DNA from: Stutzerimonas stutzeri | Lineage (GTDB): Bacteria; Pseudomonadota; Gammaproteobacteria; Pseudomonadales; Pseudomonadaceae | DNA: 64,000 nucleotides | NCBI RefSeq assembly: GCF_000952685.1 | Contig: NZ_JYHV01000004.1 | Coordinates: 1 to 64,000 of the forward strand | Direction: 5' to 3' | Shown: positions 25,591-33,902 of the stretch, piece by piece | Position numbering within the stretch: the first letter of the stretch is position 1 | How the letters are laid out: each line of letters starts with the position of its first letter | Program-made: the position numbers and the translations under genes | Notes under the pieces: generated by a model | What the model was told of the DNA's origin: nothing | The model's input: the letters and a program-made list of their open reading frames with translations, nothing else | Database searches by the model: none

Positions 25591-26703
25591 ATGACTAGCC
25601 CGATGCGATCCGTGAAGCTGTTTTTTGTCGCCGTTGCGCTGTGCTGGCAACTGCCGGTGCATGCCGTGCCGCTGATGGACCTGGTGGATGTCGAAGGCAT
25701 CCGCGGTAACCAGCTGATCGGCTACGGCCTGGTGGTCGGCCTCGACGGCACCGGCGACAAGAACCAGGTGAAGTTCACTAGCCAGTCGGTGACCAACATG
25801 ATCAAGCAGTTCGGTGTGAACCTGCCGCCGAACGTTGATCCGAAGCTGAAGAACGTCGCCGCGGTGACCATTACCGCCACGGTGCCGCCTTCCTATTCGG
25901 CCGGGCAGAGCGTAGACGTCACCGTCTCCTCGCTGGGCGACGCCAAAAGCCTGCGCGGCGGCCAGCTGCTGATGACCCCCCTGCAGGGCGTCGACGGCGA
26001 GATCTATGCATTGGCTCAGGGCGCGGTCATCGTCGGCGGCGTCAACGCCGAAGGCGCGAGCGGCTCCAAGGTGGCAATCAACACGTCGAACAGCGGCCTG
26101 ATCCCTAACGGCGCGACCATCGAGCGGATGATCCCGAGCGACTTCACCGAGCGCCCAGATGTGATGCTCAACGTGCGTCAGCCCAGTTTCCAGACCGTCA
26201 CCCGGGTGGTCGATGCGGTCGACGCCTACTTCGGCAAGGGCACCGCCACCGCGCTCAATGCCACCAAGATATCCATCCGCGCGCCGGTTACCAGTACCCA
26301 GCGCATGAGCTTCATGGCCATGCTCGAGCGCCTGGAAGTGGAAGAAGGCCGCACCCGGCCGAAGGTGGTGTTCAACAGCCGCACCGGCACCGTCGTGGTC
26401 GGCCAGGGCGTACGGGTGAAGGCCGCCGCGGTGGCCCATGGCAGCCTGACCGTGACCATTAGCGAGCGGCCGCAGGTCAGCCAGCCGAACGCCTTCGGCC
26501 GTGGCGAGACGGTCGTCACGCCGCAATCGGACGTGGCCATCGAGCAGGACCGCAAGGCCATGTTCAAGTGGGCCGAAGGCGCCAGCCTGGAAAGTATCAT
26601 CAACACCATCAACAGTCTCGGCGCCACGCCCGACGACGTGATGAGCATTTTGCAGTCGCTGGAACGCGCCGGCGCACTGAACGCTGAATTGATCGTGATG
26701 TAA
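25591..26703 (+). CDS. flgI: Flagellar P-ring protein FlgI (LfgI)
   Basis: A 370-residue periplasmic ring protein with a signal peptide (LFFVAVALCWQLPVHA). The FlgI core is highly conserved: DVEGIRGNQLIGYGLVVGLDGTGDK near residues 30-54 and VDVTVSSLGDAKSLRGGQLLMTPLQG. It should depend on FlgA for assembly. A 77-base gap precedes flgJ. Confidence 0.96.
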   Translation: MTSPMRSVKLFFVAVALCWQLPVHAVPLMDLVDVEGIRGNQLIGYGLVVGLDGTGDKNQVKFTSQSVTNMIKQFGVNLPPNVDPKLKNVAAVTITATVPPSYSAGQSVDVTVSSLGDAKSLRGGQLLMTPLQGVDGEIYALAQGAVIVGGVNAEGASGSKVAINTSNSGLIPNGATIERMIPSDFTERPDVMLNVRQPSFQTVTRVVDAVDAYFGKGTATALNATKISIRAPVTSTQRMSFMAMLERLEVEEGRTRPKVVFNSRTGTVVVGQGVRVKAAAVAHGSLTVTISERPQVSQPNAFGRGETVVTPQSDVAIEQDRKAMFKWAEGASLESIINTINSLGATPDDVMSILQSLERAGALNAELIVM

Positions 26704-26780
26704 GACCGGGTTGGCGAGCCAGCGGTTGTAACCCAGCAGGCCCGACGCGCAGTAGATTTTGAACAGGTTCCAAGACGACC

Positions 26781-27809
26781 ATGAGCATCGTTTCCCTACC
26801 CCAGCACCTCAATACGCTGCGCAATCGCGCCGACGGCCCGACCGCGGCGCGGCGGCAGCAGCTGGAAGTCGTCGCCGAGCAGTTCGAGGCGATGTTCCTG
26901 CAGCAGATCCTCAAACAGATGCGTAAGGCTGGCGACGTGCTCGGCGCGGGTAATCCCATGCGCAGCCGTGAGCTGGACACCATGCGCGACTTCTATGACG
27001 AAGTGCTGGCCGACACCCTGGCCGGCAAGCGCCAGACCGGCATCGCCGACATGCTGGTGCAGCAGCTCGGCGGCGAGGCCGGCACCGCGCAGGCACCGAC
27101 TGCCTTGGCCGGTCAGGTTGGCAGCGGCTTGCAGAGCGGCGGCTTGCATGCGCTGCGTGGCACCTGGCAACGCGGCGTCGATGCGTTGGACAGCGCCTGG
27201 GAAAGCGGCAAGGCGGGCTTCAAATCGCTGGTCGACAGCGTCATCAAGCATGAGTCCAGCGGCAACATCGCGGCGGTCTCACCCAAGGGCGCGCGAGGCC
27301 TGATGCAGCTGATGCCCGGCACCGCACGGGACATGGCGGCCGAATTGGGTCTGCCGTTCAGCGAGGCGCGGCTGACCAGCGATGCCGAGTACAACAAACG
27401 CCTGGGCAGCGCCTACCTGAACAAGATGCTCGACCGCTACGATGGGCATCAGGCCTTGGCGCTGGCCGCCTATAACGCTGGCCCTGGCAAGGTCGACGAG
27501 TGGCTCAAGATCCACGGCGACCCGCGCAAGGGTGAAGTCGGCACCGGGGCCTGGGTACAAAAAATCCCCTACTCGGAAACCCGTAACTACACCCGCAATA
27601 TCCTTAACGACCTGCGTGCTGAAGCATCGAAGCCGGTCGAGCCGCGGGCGCAGATCCAGCCGCTGAGCGATCCTCTGCCGCCGACACTTAATTCCGCTGC
27701 CGATGCGGTCGCTCTATCCACTCAGCACCATCGTGTTGTCGGCGGCGGCCATCTGTCCGTGGCGTTCGCGCAACCGATCCGGATCGAGCCGAAGGAAGTC
27801 GTGTCGTGA
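26781..27809 (+). CDS. flgJ: Rod-cap protein FlgJ with a C-terminal SLT lytic transglycosylase domain
   Basis: A 342-residue fusion. Residues 1-95 are the rod-capping domain (VAEQFEAMFLQQILKQMRKAG, ELDTMRDFYDEVLADTLA, GIADMLVQQLG). Residues about 148-270 are an SLT-type lytic transglycosylase: catalytic Glu158 in VIKHESSGN, then GARGLMQLMPGTARDMA and LALAAYNAGPGKV. FlgJ of polar and peritrichous systems in gammaproteobacteria usually carries a GH73 glucosaminidase domain there instead. The role, local cutting of peptidoglycan for rod passage, should be the same. It overlaps flgK by four bases. Confidence 0.92.
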   Translation: MSIVSLPQHLNTLRNRADGPTAARRQQLEVVAEQFEAMFLQQILKQMRKAGDVLGAGNPMRSRELDTMRDFYDEVLADTLAGKRQTGIADMLVQQLGGEAGTAQAPTALAGQVGSGLQSGGLHALRGTWQRGVDALDSAWESGKAGFKSLVDSVIKHESSGNIAAVSPKGARGLMQLMPGTARDMAAELGLPFSEARLTSDAEYNKRLGSAYLNKMLDRYDGHQALALAAYNAGPGKVDEWLKIHGDPRKGEVGTGAWVQKIPYSETRNYTRNILNDLRAEASKPVEPRAQIQPLSDPLPPTLNSAADAVALSTQHHRVVGGGHLSVAFAQPIRIEPKEVVS

Positions 27810-29173
27810 GTATTTTGGGTCAAATTGGCTACAGCGGCGTTCGCGCCTCGCAGATCGCTCTCTCGGCGACCGGGCAAAACATTGCCAACGTCAACACGCC
27901 GGGCTTCAGCCGCTTGAGGCCAGACCTGCATTCGCTCGGCGGCCAGGGCTCGGTCAGTGTCGGCGGCGGCGTTCAGGTCAGCAGCATCCGTCGCCTGTCC
28001 AACGATTTCCAGAACCAGCAGCTCTGGCGCGCCGGCACCGACAAGAACTACTTCAATACCAATCAGCAGTACCTGACCGCGCTCGAAGGCCTGATCGACA
28101 GTGAAGGCTCCAGTGTCAGCGTCGGCCTGGACAATTTCTTCGCCGCGCTCAGTGAAGCCAGCTCCACCCCTGAGTCCATCGCCCTGCGCCAGCAGATCAT
28201 CGGCGAGTCCAAGCAACTGGCACAGCGCTTCAACGGCCTGAACAGCAACATCGGCATTCAGCTCAACGCACTGCAGGGCCAGCGTGTGGCGATGACCAGC
28301 GAGATCAACGGGTTGTCCGGCAATATCGCCGAGCTCAACGCGCAGATTCGCGAGATGGAGTCGTCCGGACGCGACACCTCGACCCTGCGCGACTACCGCG
28401 AGAATCTGGTCAAGGACCTCAGCCAGTACGCCGGCCTCCGCGTGCAGGAAGCGTCGGATGGCACCCTCAGCGTGTCGCTGGTCAATGGCCAACCACTGGT
28501 GGCCGGCACCACGGCCGGACAGATGAAGGTCAGCGATAACCTCGCGGGCGAACAGGAGATGGCCCTGGTCTTCGCCAATACCACCTTCCCGCTGAATCAG
28601 AAGGGCCTCGGCGGCTCGCTCGGCGCGCTGTACGACATGGAATACGGCGCTCTGCGCCCGGCCCAGCAGGATCTGCACGACATGGCGTCGGCGCTGGCGA
28701 CGATGGTCAACGACACCCTCGGCGGTGGCTTCGACCTCAACGGCAACCCCGGCCAGCCACTGTTCGTCCACAACCCCGGCAGCACCAGCGGCATGCTTGA
28801 GGTCAACCCACTGGCGGCTGCCGAGCTGGCGTTCTCCTCGGTGCCGGGCGAAGTGGGAAACAACAAGAACCTGCTTGCGCTGCTCGATTTGAAATCGCGA
28901 GGCATCAACGTTGCGGGCAACACCGTACCGCTCAACGATGCCTATGCCGGCCTGGTTGGCCGTGTCGCCAGCGCCAGCCGGCAGAACCAGGCGGACCTCA
29001 GCGCTGCCAGCACCGTCGCCGATCAGGCGCAAGCCCAGCGCGACAGCGTCAGTGCGGTGAACCTGGATGAAGAGGCGGTCAACCTGATGGCCTACGAGCA
29101 GGCCTACCAGGCCAACATGAAGGTGATCAGCACCTCCAACGATCTGTTCAACGCCGTACTGGCGATGTTCTGA
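27806..29173 (+). CDS. flgK: Hook-filament junction protein FlgK (LfgK/HAP1)
   Basis: A 455-residue junction protein starting at a GTG at 27806 inside the flgJ end. N-terminal GYSGVRASQIALSATGQNIANVNTPGFSRLRPDL and C-terminal VNLDEEAVNLMAYEQAYQANMKVISTSNDLFNAVLAMF are diagnostic. Its export chaperone is probably the FlgN at 9947. Confidence 0.95.
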   Translation: MSILGQIGYSGVRASQIALSATGQNIANVNTPGFSRLRPDLHSLGGQGSVSVGGGVQVSSIRRLSNDFQNQQLWRAGTDKNYFNTNQQYLTALEGLIDSEGSSVSVGLDNFFAALSEASSTPESIALRQQIIGESKQLAQRFNGLNSNIGIQLNALQGQRVAMTSEINGLSGNIAELNAQIREMESSGRDTSTLRDYRENLVKDLSQYAGLRVQEASDGTLSVSLVNGQPLVAGTTAGQMKVSDNLAGEQEMALVFANTTFPLNQKGLGGSLGALYDMEYGALRPAQQDLHDMASALATMVNDTLGGGFDLNGNPGQPLFVHNPGSTSGMLEVNPLAAAELAFSSVPGEVGNNKNLLALLDLKSRGINVAGNTVPLNDAYAGLVGRVASASRQNQADLSAASTVADQAQAQRDSVSAVNLDEEAVNLMAYEQAYQANMKVISTSNDLFNAVLAMF

Positions 29174-29210
29174 GCCGGCCCCCGCCGGCTCGACTGACGA
29201 GAAAGACACC

Positions 29211-30125
29211 ATGCGTATCTCCAACGCCCAGATCACAGCCATGATGCACGGCTCGCTGAATACCAGCTCCGAGAAGCTCGGCAAGCTCATGCAGCAGATG
29301 GCCACCGGCGAGCGCATGCTGCTGCCCTCGGATGACCCGATCTCCGCCGTGCGCGTACTGCGCATCCAGCGCGAGGAAGCGACGCTAACGCAGTACCGCA
29401 CCAACATTGCCAACGTCTCGGGCAACCTCTCCAAGCAGGAGGCCAACCTCAAGTCCGCCTCGGACACCATGCTCAACGTGCGCGACATGCTGTTGTGGGC
29501 GGCCAACGGCAGCAACACCAGCGATGACCTGGCGGCGATCGCCAATGAGCTGCAGAGCCTGGAGAAGACCATTCTCAGCTTCGCCAACGTGCGTGACGAA
29601 GAGGGCCGCTACCTGTTCTCCGGCACGCTCAGCGATCGCCCGGCGATCACCTTCGACGCGGCGACCGAGACCTACACCCTGACCGGCAACGACCAATACC
29701 GCCAGGCGGCAGTCGCCAATGGCGTGCTGGTCGATGAGAATGTCACCGCCGCGCAGGTGTTCGGCGCTGGCGTGGGCATGCTCAACGATCTCAATGCGCT
29801 GGTGAAAATGCTCGCCGACCCGGCGCTGGACGCAACCGATCCCGCGGTTCAGGCATCGGTTACCGCTACGTTGAACAGTCTCGACGCCACCCATGGCGAC
29901 CTGCTCGGCGCGGTCACCGAGCTGGGCGGGCGGCAGAACACCCTGACCCTGCTGTCGAGCAGCAACGAGGACGTCTCGCTGGTAAACAAGAAGATCGAGG
30001 GCGAGCTTTCGCAGCTCGATTACGCGACGGCCAGCATCGACCTGAACAACTATCAGCTGTCGCTGCAGGCGACGCAGAAGACTTATTTGAAGATCAACGG
30101 GCTGTCGCTGTTCGGCATGCTCTGA
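29211..30125 (+). CDS. flgL: Hook-filament junction protein FlgL (LfgL/HAP3)
   Basis: A 304-residue flagellin-like junction protein. The N-terminus (QMATGERMLLPSDDPISAVRVLRIQREEATLTQY) and C-terminus (LDYATASIDLNNYQLSLQATQKTYLKINGLSLFGML) are typical. It lies 37 bases after flgK and 14 before the LafW-like gene. Confidence 0.94.
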   Translation: MRISNAQITAMMHGSLNTSSEKLGKLMQQMATGERMLLPSDDPISAVRVLRIQREEATLTQYRTNIANVSGNLSKQEANLKSASDTMLNVRDMLLWAANGSNTSDDLAAIANELQSLEKTILSFANVRDEEGRYLFSGTLSDRPAITFDAATETYTLTGNDQYRQAAVANGVLVDENVTAAQVFGAGVGMLNDLNALVKMLADPALDATDPAVQASVTATLNSLDATHGDLLGAVTELGGRQNTLTLLSSSNEDVSLVNKKIEGELSQLDYATASIDLNNYQLSLQATQKTYLKINGLSLFGML

Positions 30126-30139
30126 CCGAGGTAGCGTGA

Positions 30140-31171
30140 ATGAAGATTGGCAAGCAGCTCCCGGCTGTTTCCGCAATCAACCCGCAGGAGCGCCGCGAGG
30201 CGTTGCTGCGCGATGCGCCCGCGCCGCTGCGCGCCGGTGTGCCGTCTGATGCGCCGCACACCGAGACGACTACCAGCAAGAGCACCAGCTTCAGCCTGCA
30301 GCTCAATCAACAACTGTCGTCGATGCAGTCGGCCGACAGCTATCTGGGCGACCTGCAGACGCGCCTGTCGCAACTCAAGCTCAACCTCAGTCGCCAGATC
30401 AGTTCGCCGCAGCCGAACGGTGAAGAAAGCATCCGCCAGGCGGTGCAGCAAGTCGGCGACTTGCTCAAGGAGCGCAGCCAGCGCTCCGGCAACTCCCTCG
30501 ACGCCACGCTCAAGCTGCGGCTGACCGAGCCGGTGCGCAGCCGCTTCAGTCTGCAGGGGCTGGAATCGCTGGAGAAGATTCGCCAATCCGGCCGCGAAAC
30601 ATTGCTGTTCAGCGGCGGCCGTCAGTTGGCCGAACCGGTGGCGGTGGTGCTCGACGACGAGATGAGCGATGAGCAGATTCTGCGGCGCTTCAATGGCAGC
30701 CTGGGTCAGGCCGGCATCCGCGCCGAGCTGGATCAGCACGGCGATCTGAAGTTCTCCGCTCGTGAAGACGATTGGCACAAGCTCAAGGATCAACTGGCCG
30801 TGCAGGGCGAGGGCAAGCTATTTGACAAGGGCAAGTCCACGCGCGTGCAGAGCCAGGAAGAGCAGCTGCTGAGCTTTCCCGAAGAGCTGCAGTTGGGGTC
30901 CTTTCGCGAACTCCGTCGGCTGCTCGACTCGGTGGTCGCCGGGCTCGACAAGGTCACCGCACTACGCGAACAGCTGAGCCTCCGTCAGCAGGAAATTCGT
31001 GAGTTCCTGGCGCGCCAGGCGCATGCCGACGAAAAACAGTGGGCCTTGGACTTCTCTCGTTCGGTATTCAATCTGATGCAGCGCAGCCCCTCCAGCTACG
31101 CCGCCGTCACCCAGACGGTGGTGGCCCAAGCCACCATTGGCCGCTTCGCGGTGGTCAGCCTGCTCTCCTGA
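30140..31171 (+). CDS. lafW: LafW-like protein at the end of the flg operon, function unknown
   Basis: A 343-residue soluble, Gln/Leu-rich protein with long helical stretches, for example LGDLQTRLSQLKLNLSRQIS and LRRLLDSVVAGLDKVTALREQLSLRQQEIREFL. I recognise no catalytic motif or signal peptide. In E. coli Flag-2 and related lateral loci a gene called lafW, annotated as a putative hook-associated protein, follows lfgL. Position and size support equivalence; sequence identity to LafW was not tested. It could be an axial component, a chaperone or a secreted accessory protein. The gene ends the flagellar locus. Confidence 0.6.
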   Translation: MKIGKQLPAVSAINPQERREALLRDAPAPLRAGVPSDAPHTETTTSKSTSFSLQLNQQLSSMQSADSYLGDLQTRLSQLKLNLSRQISSPQPNGEESIRQAVQQVGDLLKERSQRSGNSLDATLKLRLTEPVRSRFSLQGLESLEKIRQSGRETLLFSGGRQLAEPVAVVLDDEMSDEQILRRFNGSLGQAGIRAELDQHGDLKFSAREDDWHKLKDQLAVQGEGKLFDKGKSTRVQSQEEQLLSFPEELQLGSFRELRRLLDSVVAGLDKVTALREQLSLRQQEIREFLARQAHADEKQWALDFSRSVFNLMQRSPSSYAAVTQTVVAQATIGRFAVVSLLS

Positions 31172-31197
31172 TCGACCCCGCGCCGAACCCGCGTTGC

Positions 31198-32388
31198 TTA
31201 AAGCCTGCTGCGATCGATGAACTTCACATCCGAGGGGCGGCCCATCGGCAGCGTCTGCAGGGTATCGCCCAGCCTGCCGCTGTCGGGGTCGCGCTGCAGC
31301 ACCACCAGGGCGTCGCTCTTCTGATTGGCAATGATCATGAATCGACCGCTCGGGTCGATGGCGAACTCGCGCGGCTCGCGGCCTTCGCTGGAACGCGCCT
31401 GAATCTCACGCAGGTTGGCGTTCTCCTCGATGGCATAGACCATGATGCGGTTCTTCTCGGCCCGGTCGCTCACGTACAGGAAGCGTCCGTCTGTTGAAGG
31501 ATGGATGGCGCCCGGCGAATGCAGCTTGGGAGCATCACCAGCTGCCAGGTCGACCAATTGCCGCTGCACCAGGCCACCATCGACATGATCGAAGCGAGCC
31601 ACCTGAGCGCTGAGTTCCAGCGTGGCGTAAGCCTGCAGGCCGTCCGGGCTGAACACCAGATGGCGCGGGCCGCTGCCCTCCGGCAGGGCGATGAATGCCG
31701 GATCAGCCGGCGACAGTGGCCGTTCTGCATTGGCCGGGTCGTAGCGGTAGACGAAGATCCTGTCGGCGCCCAAATCGCTGACGAACAGGGTCTTGCCGTC
31801 CGGCGACATCACCGCCGAATGCACATGCGCTGACTGTTGGCGCTCGGGGTGCACTTCGCTGGCCTGATGCGCGGCAATCTGGGTGACCGGCATGAGTGTC
31901 CCGTCCTTGGCCGTCGGCATCACGGCCAGGTTGCCGCCGGGGTTGGCGCTGGAGCCGTAATTAGAGACGAACAGGTAGCGCCCGTCGCGGCTGAGGCTCA
32001 GATGCGTCGGCTCGTCGCCGAGGGTCAGCTGCTGGGCCAGCGGCGATAGCTTGCCGCTGTTCGGCGCCATGATGAAGGCGCTCACCCGGCCCACCGGGTC
32101 GGGATGTCCCGGGCCGTTCTCGTTGGCCGCATAGAGCCGGTTGCGGTTCAGGTCCAGCGCCAGCCAGGACGGATTGTGACTGCGCACCACCTGCAGCGGT
32201 TGCGCTTCGATCTGGCCGCGCTCGGCGTCGAACTGCATGCGGTAGATGCCTTCGCTGTCACCTTCGCTGGTATAGCTACCGACGAGAAACTGGTACATGG
32301 GTGCTGCCGCTCCCGTGAGACTGAACGTCAGAAGCGCCGCGGCGATGCCGAGGCGTATGGGTGATGAACCCCGCGATGAACGGCGCAT
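31198..32388 (-). CDS. Periplasmic lactonase-family beta-propeller protein
   Basis: A 396-residue protein with an N-terminal signal peptide (LGIAAALLTFSLTGAAA). Repeated propeller blades follow, such as PTHLSLSRDGRYLFVSNYGS, AVMSPDGKTLFVSDLGADRIFVY and AIHPSTDGRFLYVSDRAEKNRIMVYAI. The family (lactonase, PF10282 type) includes 6-phosphogluconolactonase and carboxymuconate cyclase relatives. A periplasmic location makes a role in the pentose phosphate pathway unlikely, so the substrate is unknown. It converges on the flagellar operon and is not obviously part of it. Confidence 0.8.
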   Translation of the reverse strand: MRRSSRGSSPIRLGIAAALLTFSLTGAAAPMYQFLVGSYTSEGDSEGIYRMQFDAERGQIEAQPLQVVRSHNPSWLALDLNRNRLYAANENGPGHPDPVGRVSAFIMAPNSGKLSPLAQQLTLGDEPTHLSLSRDGRYLFVSNYGSSANPGGNLAVMPTAKDGTLMPVTQIAAHQASEVHPERQQSAHVHSAVMSPDGKTLFVSDLGADRIFVYRYDPANAERPLSPADPAFIALPEGSGPRHLVFSPDGLQAYATLELSAQVARFDHVDGGLVQRQLVDLAAGDAPKLHSPGAIHPSTDGRFLYVSDRAEKNRIMVYAIEENANLREIQARSSEGREPREFAIDPSGRFMIIANQKSDALVVLQRDPDSGRLGDTLQTLPMGRPSDVKFIDRSRL

Positions 32389-32476
32389 GGGTCGCTCCTG
32401 TATCGCTGAATGATTGAAGCCTGGAATCGCTTTGAGCGCGTCACACGAAAAAAATTTGCTACCGCTCGCCTGACGC

Positions 32477-32504
32477 TGTCGATTTCGTCGTTCCCCGTGC
32501 GACT
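32477..32504 (+). promoter_or_regulatory. Candidate ECF42-type promoter of the DGPF operon
   Basis: TGTCGA at 32477-32482 and CGACT at 32500-32504 are separated by 17 bases and lie about 30 bases ahead of the first DGPF gene. I recall a motif of this form (TGTCGA at -35, CGA(T/C) at -10) reported for ECF42-group sigma factors. Such a factor is encoded at 33903. Autoregulation of the module is inference. Confidence 0.5.
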
Positions 32505-32533
32505 AGGAGTTAAAGACAGGCGCAGGCGAGGGT

Positions 32534-32896
32534 ATGGCGATGCGTTATTTATGCCTGGTTTATCTGGATGAAACCGCGCTGGCGGCAATGTCCGTCAATG
32601 CTCGGGCGGCGCTGGAGGCCGAGTGTCGGGACTACCGCGAAGGCCTGCTGCGCAGCGGCCGATTGATCGTTGGCGAAGCGCTGCAGTCGGCGCTCAGTAC
32701 CACCACCCTGCGCGTACAAGGCGATCAGGTATCGCTGCACGATGGCCCGATCGCCGAAGGGCGCGAACAGCCCACAGCCATCTACCTGTTCGAGGCGACC
32801 GATCTCAACGACGCCATTCTGCTGGCTTCGCGCATTCCGCCCGTACGTCTGGGGTGCGCCGAAGTGCGGGCATTGCATTCGCGCTCGCCGCCATGA
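32534..32896 (+). CDS. DGPF/YCII-family protein, first copy
   Basis: A 120-residue YCII-fold (dimeric alpha-beta barrel) protein with the opening MRYLCLVYLDE and the family signature VSLHDGPIAEGREQ near residues 69-82. Biochemical function is unknown for the family. These proteins are genetically tied to ECF42 sigma factors. The DGPF motif is altered to DGPI in this copy. It opens a four-gene plus-strand module. Confidence 0.85.
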   Translation: MAMRYLCLVYLDETALAAMSVNARAALEAECRDYREGLLRSGRLIVGEALQSALSTTTLRVQGDQVSLHDGPIAEGREQPTAIYLFEATDLNDAILLASRIPPVRLGCAEVRALHSRSPP

Positions 32897-32966
32897 CCCT
32901 TGTTCAATCGCAACCAAAGCGCTTTACCGTCATCACCCAGGTCCATCCCACCAAGAGGAAACGAAA

Positions 32967-33413
32967 ATGAACACTGCAAGCGATATTCAGAACGGCGAAA
33001 CCCGCATCCGTGAACTGATGGCCGAGTTCGAACAGCTGGTTGGCAGCAAGGATCTGGATCGGATCATGGCCCAGTATGCGTCCGACGTCGTGGCCTTCGA
33101 TGCGGTCGGCGAACTGCAGTTCAAGGGCGCCGAAGCCTATCGCGCCCACTGGCAGCGCTGCTTCGACTTCTGCCAGGGCGAAGGCTTCTTCAAGATCGGC
33201 GACGTCGATGTCGTTGCCAACGGCGACCTCGCTTTCAGCTATTCGCTGAACCACTGTGGCGGCACCAACGAGAAAGGCGAGATGCAGACGGCCTGGATGC
33301 GTGGCACTCGCTGCTGGCGCCGGCAGGGCGGCGACTGGAAGGTCGTGCACGAGCATTTCTCGATGCCATTCGACATGGCCACTGGTCAGGCTTGCTTCGA
33401 CGTCAAACCCTGA
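32967..33413 (+). CDS. SnoaL-like (NTF2-fold) protein
   Basis: A 148-residue protein of the NTF2/SnoaL-like type. The sequence shows the small cone fold pattern: N-terminal helix RIRELMAEFEQLVGSKDLDRIMAQYASDVVAFD, then strands ending in GTRCWRRQGGDWKVVHEHFSMPFD. The ATG at 32967 follows AGAGGAAAC. It is placed between the two DGPF genes. The substrate is unknown. Confidence 0.82.
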   Translation: MNTASDIQNGETRIRELMAEFEQLVGSKDLDRIMAQYASDVVAFDAVGELQFKGAEAYRAHWQRCFDFCQGEGFFKIGDVDVVANGDLAFSYSLNHCGGTNEKGEMQTAWMRGTRCWRRQGGDWKVVHEHFSMPFDMATGQACFDVKP

Positions 33414-33517
33414 GTTGAACAGCGACTCATCTCGTGCAGCTGTTGCGTCGAGAAGCCCTCGTTCTTTCGCCGCCAGCTGCTAATGTTGTCGGTCTGCATG
33501 ATGTGATGGAGAACAGC

Positions 33518-33874
33518 ATGAAATACCTTTGCCTCGTCTACTACGACGAAAAGCGTGTGGATGCCATGACCGACGAGCAGTGGGCTGCGCTGGTCGACCA
33601 GTGCATGGCCAACAGTGAACGCCTGCACCAAAGTGGCCACTTCGTCGCTGGCGAGCCGCTGCAGTCGGTACGCACCGCCAAAACCGTGCGCGTACGCGAA
33701 GGCGCGGTCTCGGTGGTCGACGGCCCATTCGCCGAAACCCGCGAGCAGCTGGCCGGCTTCTATCTGCTAGAAGCGGCGGATTTCGACGAGGCGGTACAGC
33801 TGGCGGCGAAGATTCCACCGGCCACGCTGGGCAGTATCGAAGTGCGTCCGCTGCGCCAGCTGCCTGACCGTTGA
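33518..33874 (+). CDS. DGPF/YCII-family protein, second copy
   Basis: A 118-residue paralogue of the gene at 32534 with the canonical signature VSVVDGPFAETREQLAGFYLLE. The ATG at 33518 begins the conserved MKYLCLVYYDEKRVDAM. It lies directly upstream of the sigma factor, the classic ECF42-DGPF pairing. Function is unknown, possibly linked to stress or secondary metabolism. Confidence 0.88.
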   Translation: MKYLCLVYYDEKRVDAMTDEQWAALVDQCMANSERLHQSGHFVAGEPLQSVRTAKTVRVREGAVSVVDGPFAETREQLAGFYLLEAADFDEAVQLAAKIPPATLGSIEVRPLRQLPDR

Positions 33875-33902
33875 TGCACCCGGACGCGTTTGCGTGACGG
33901 CC

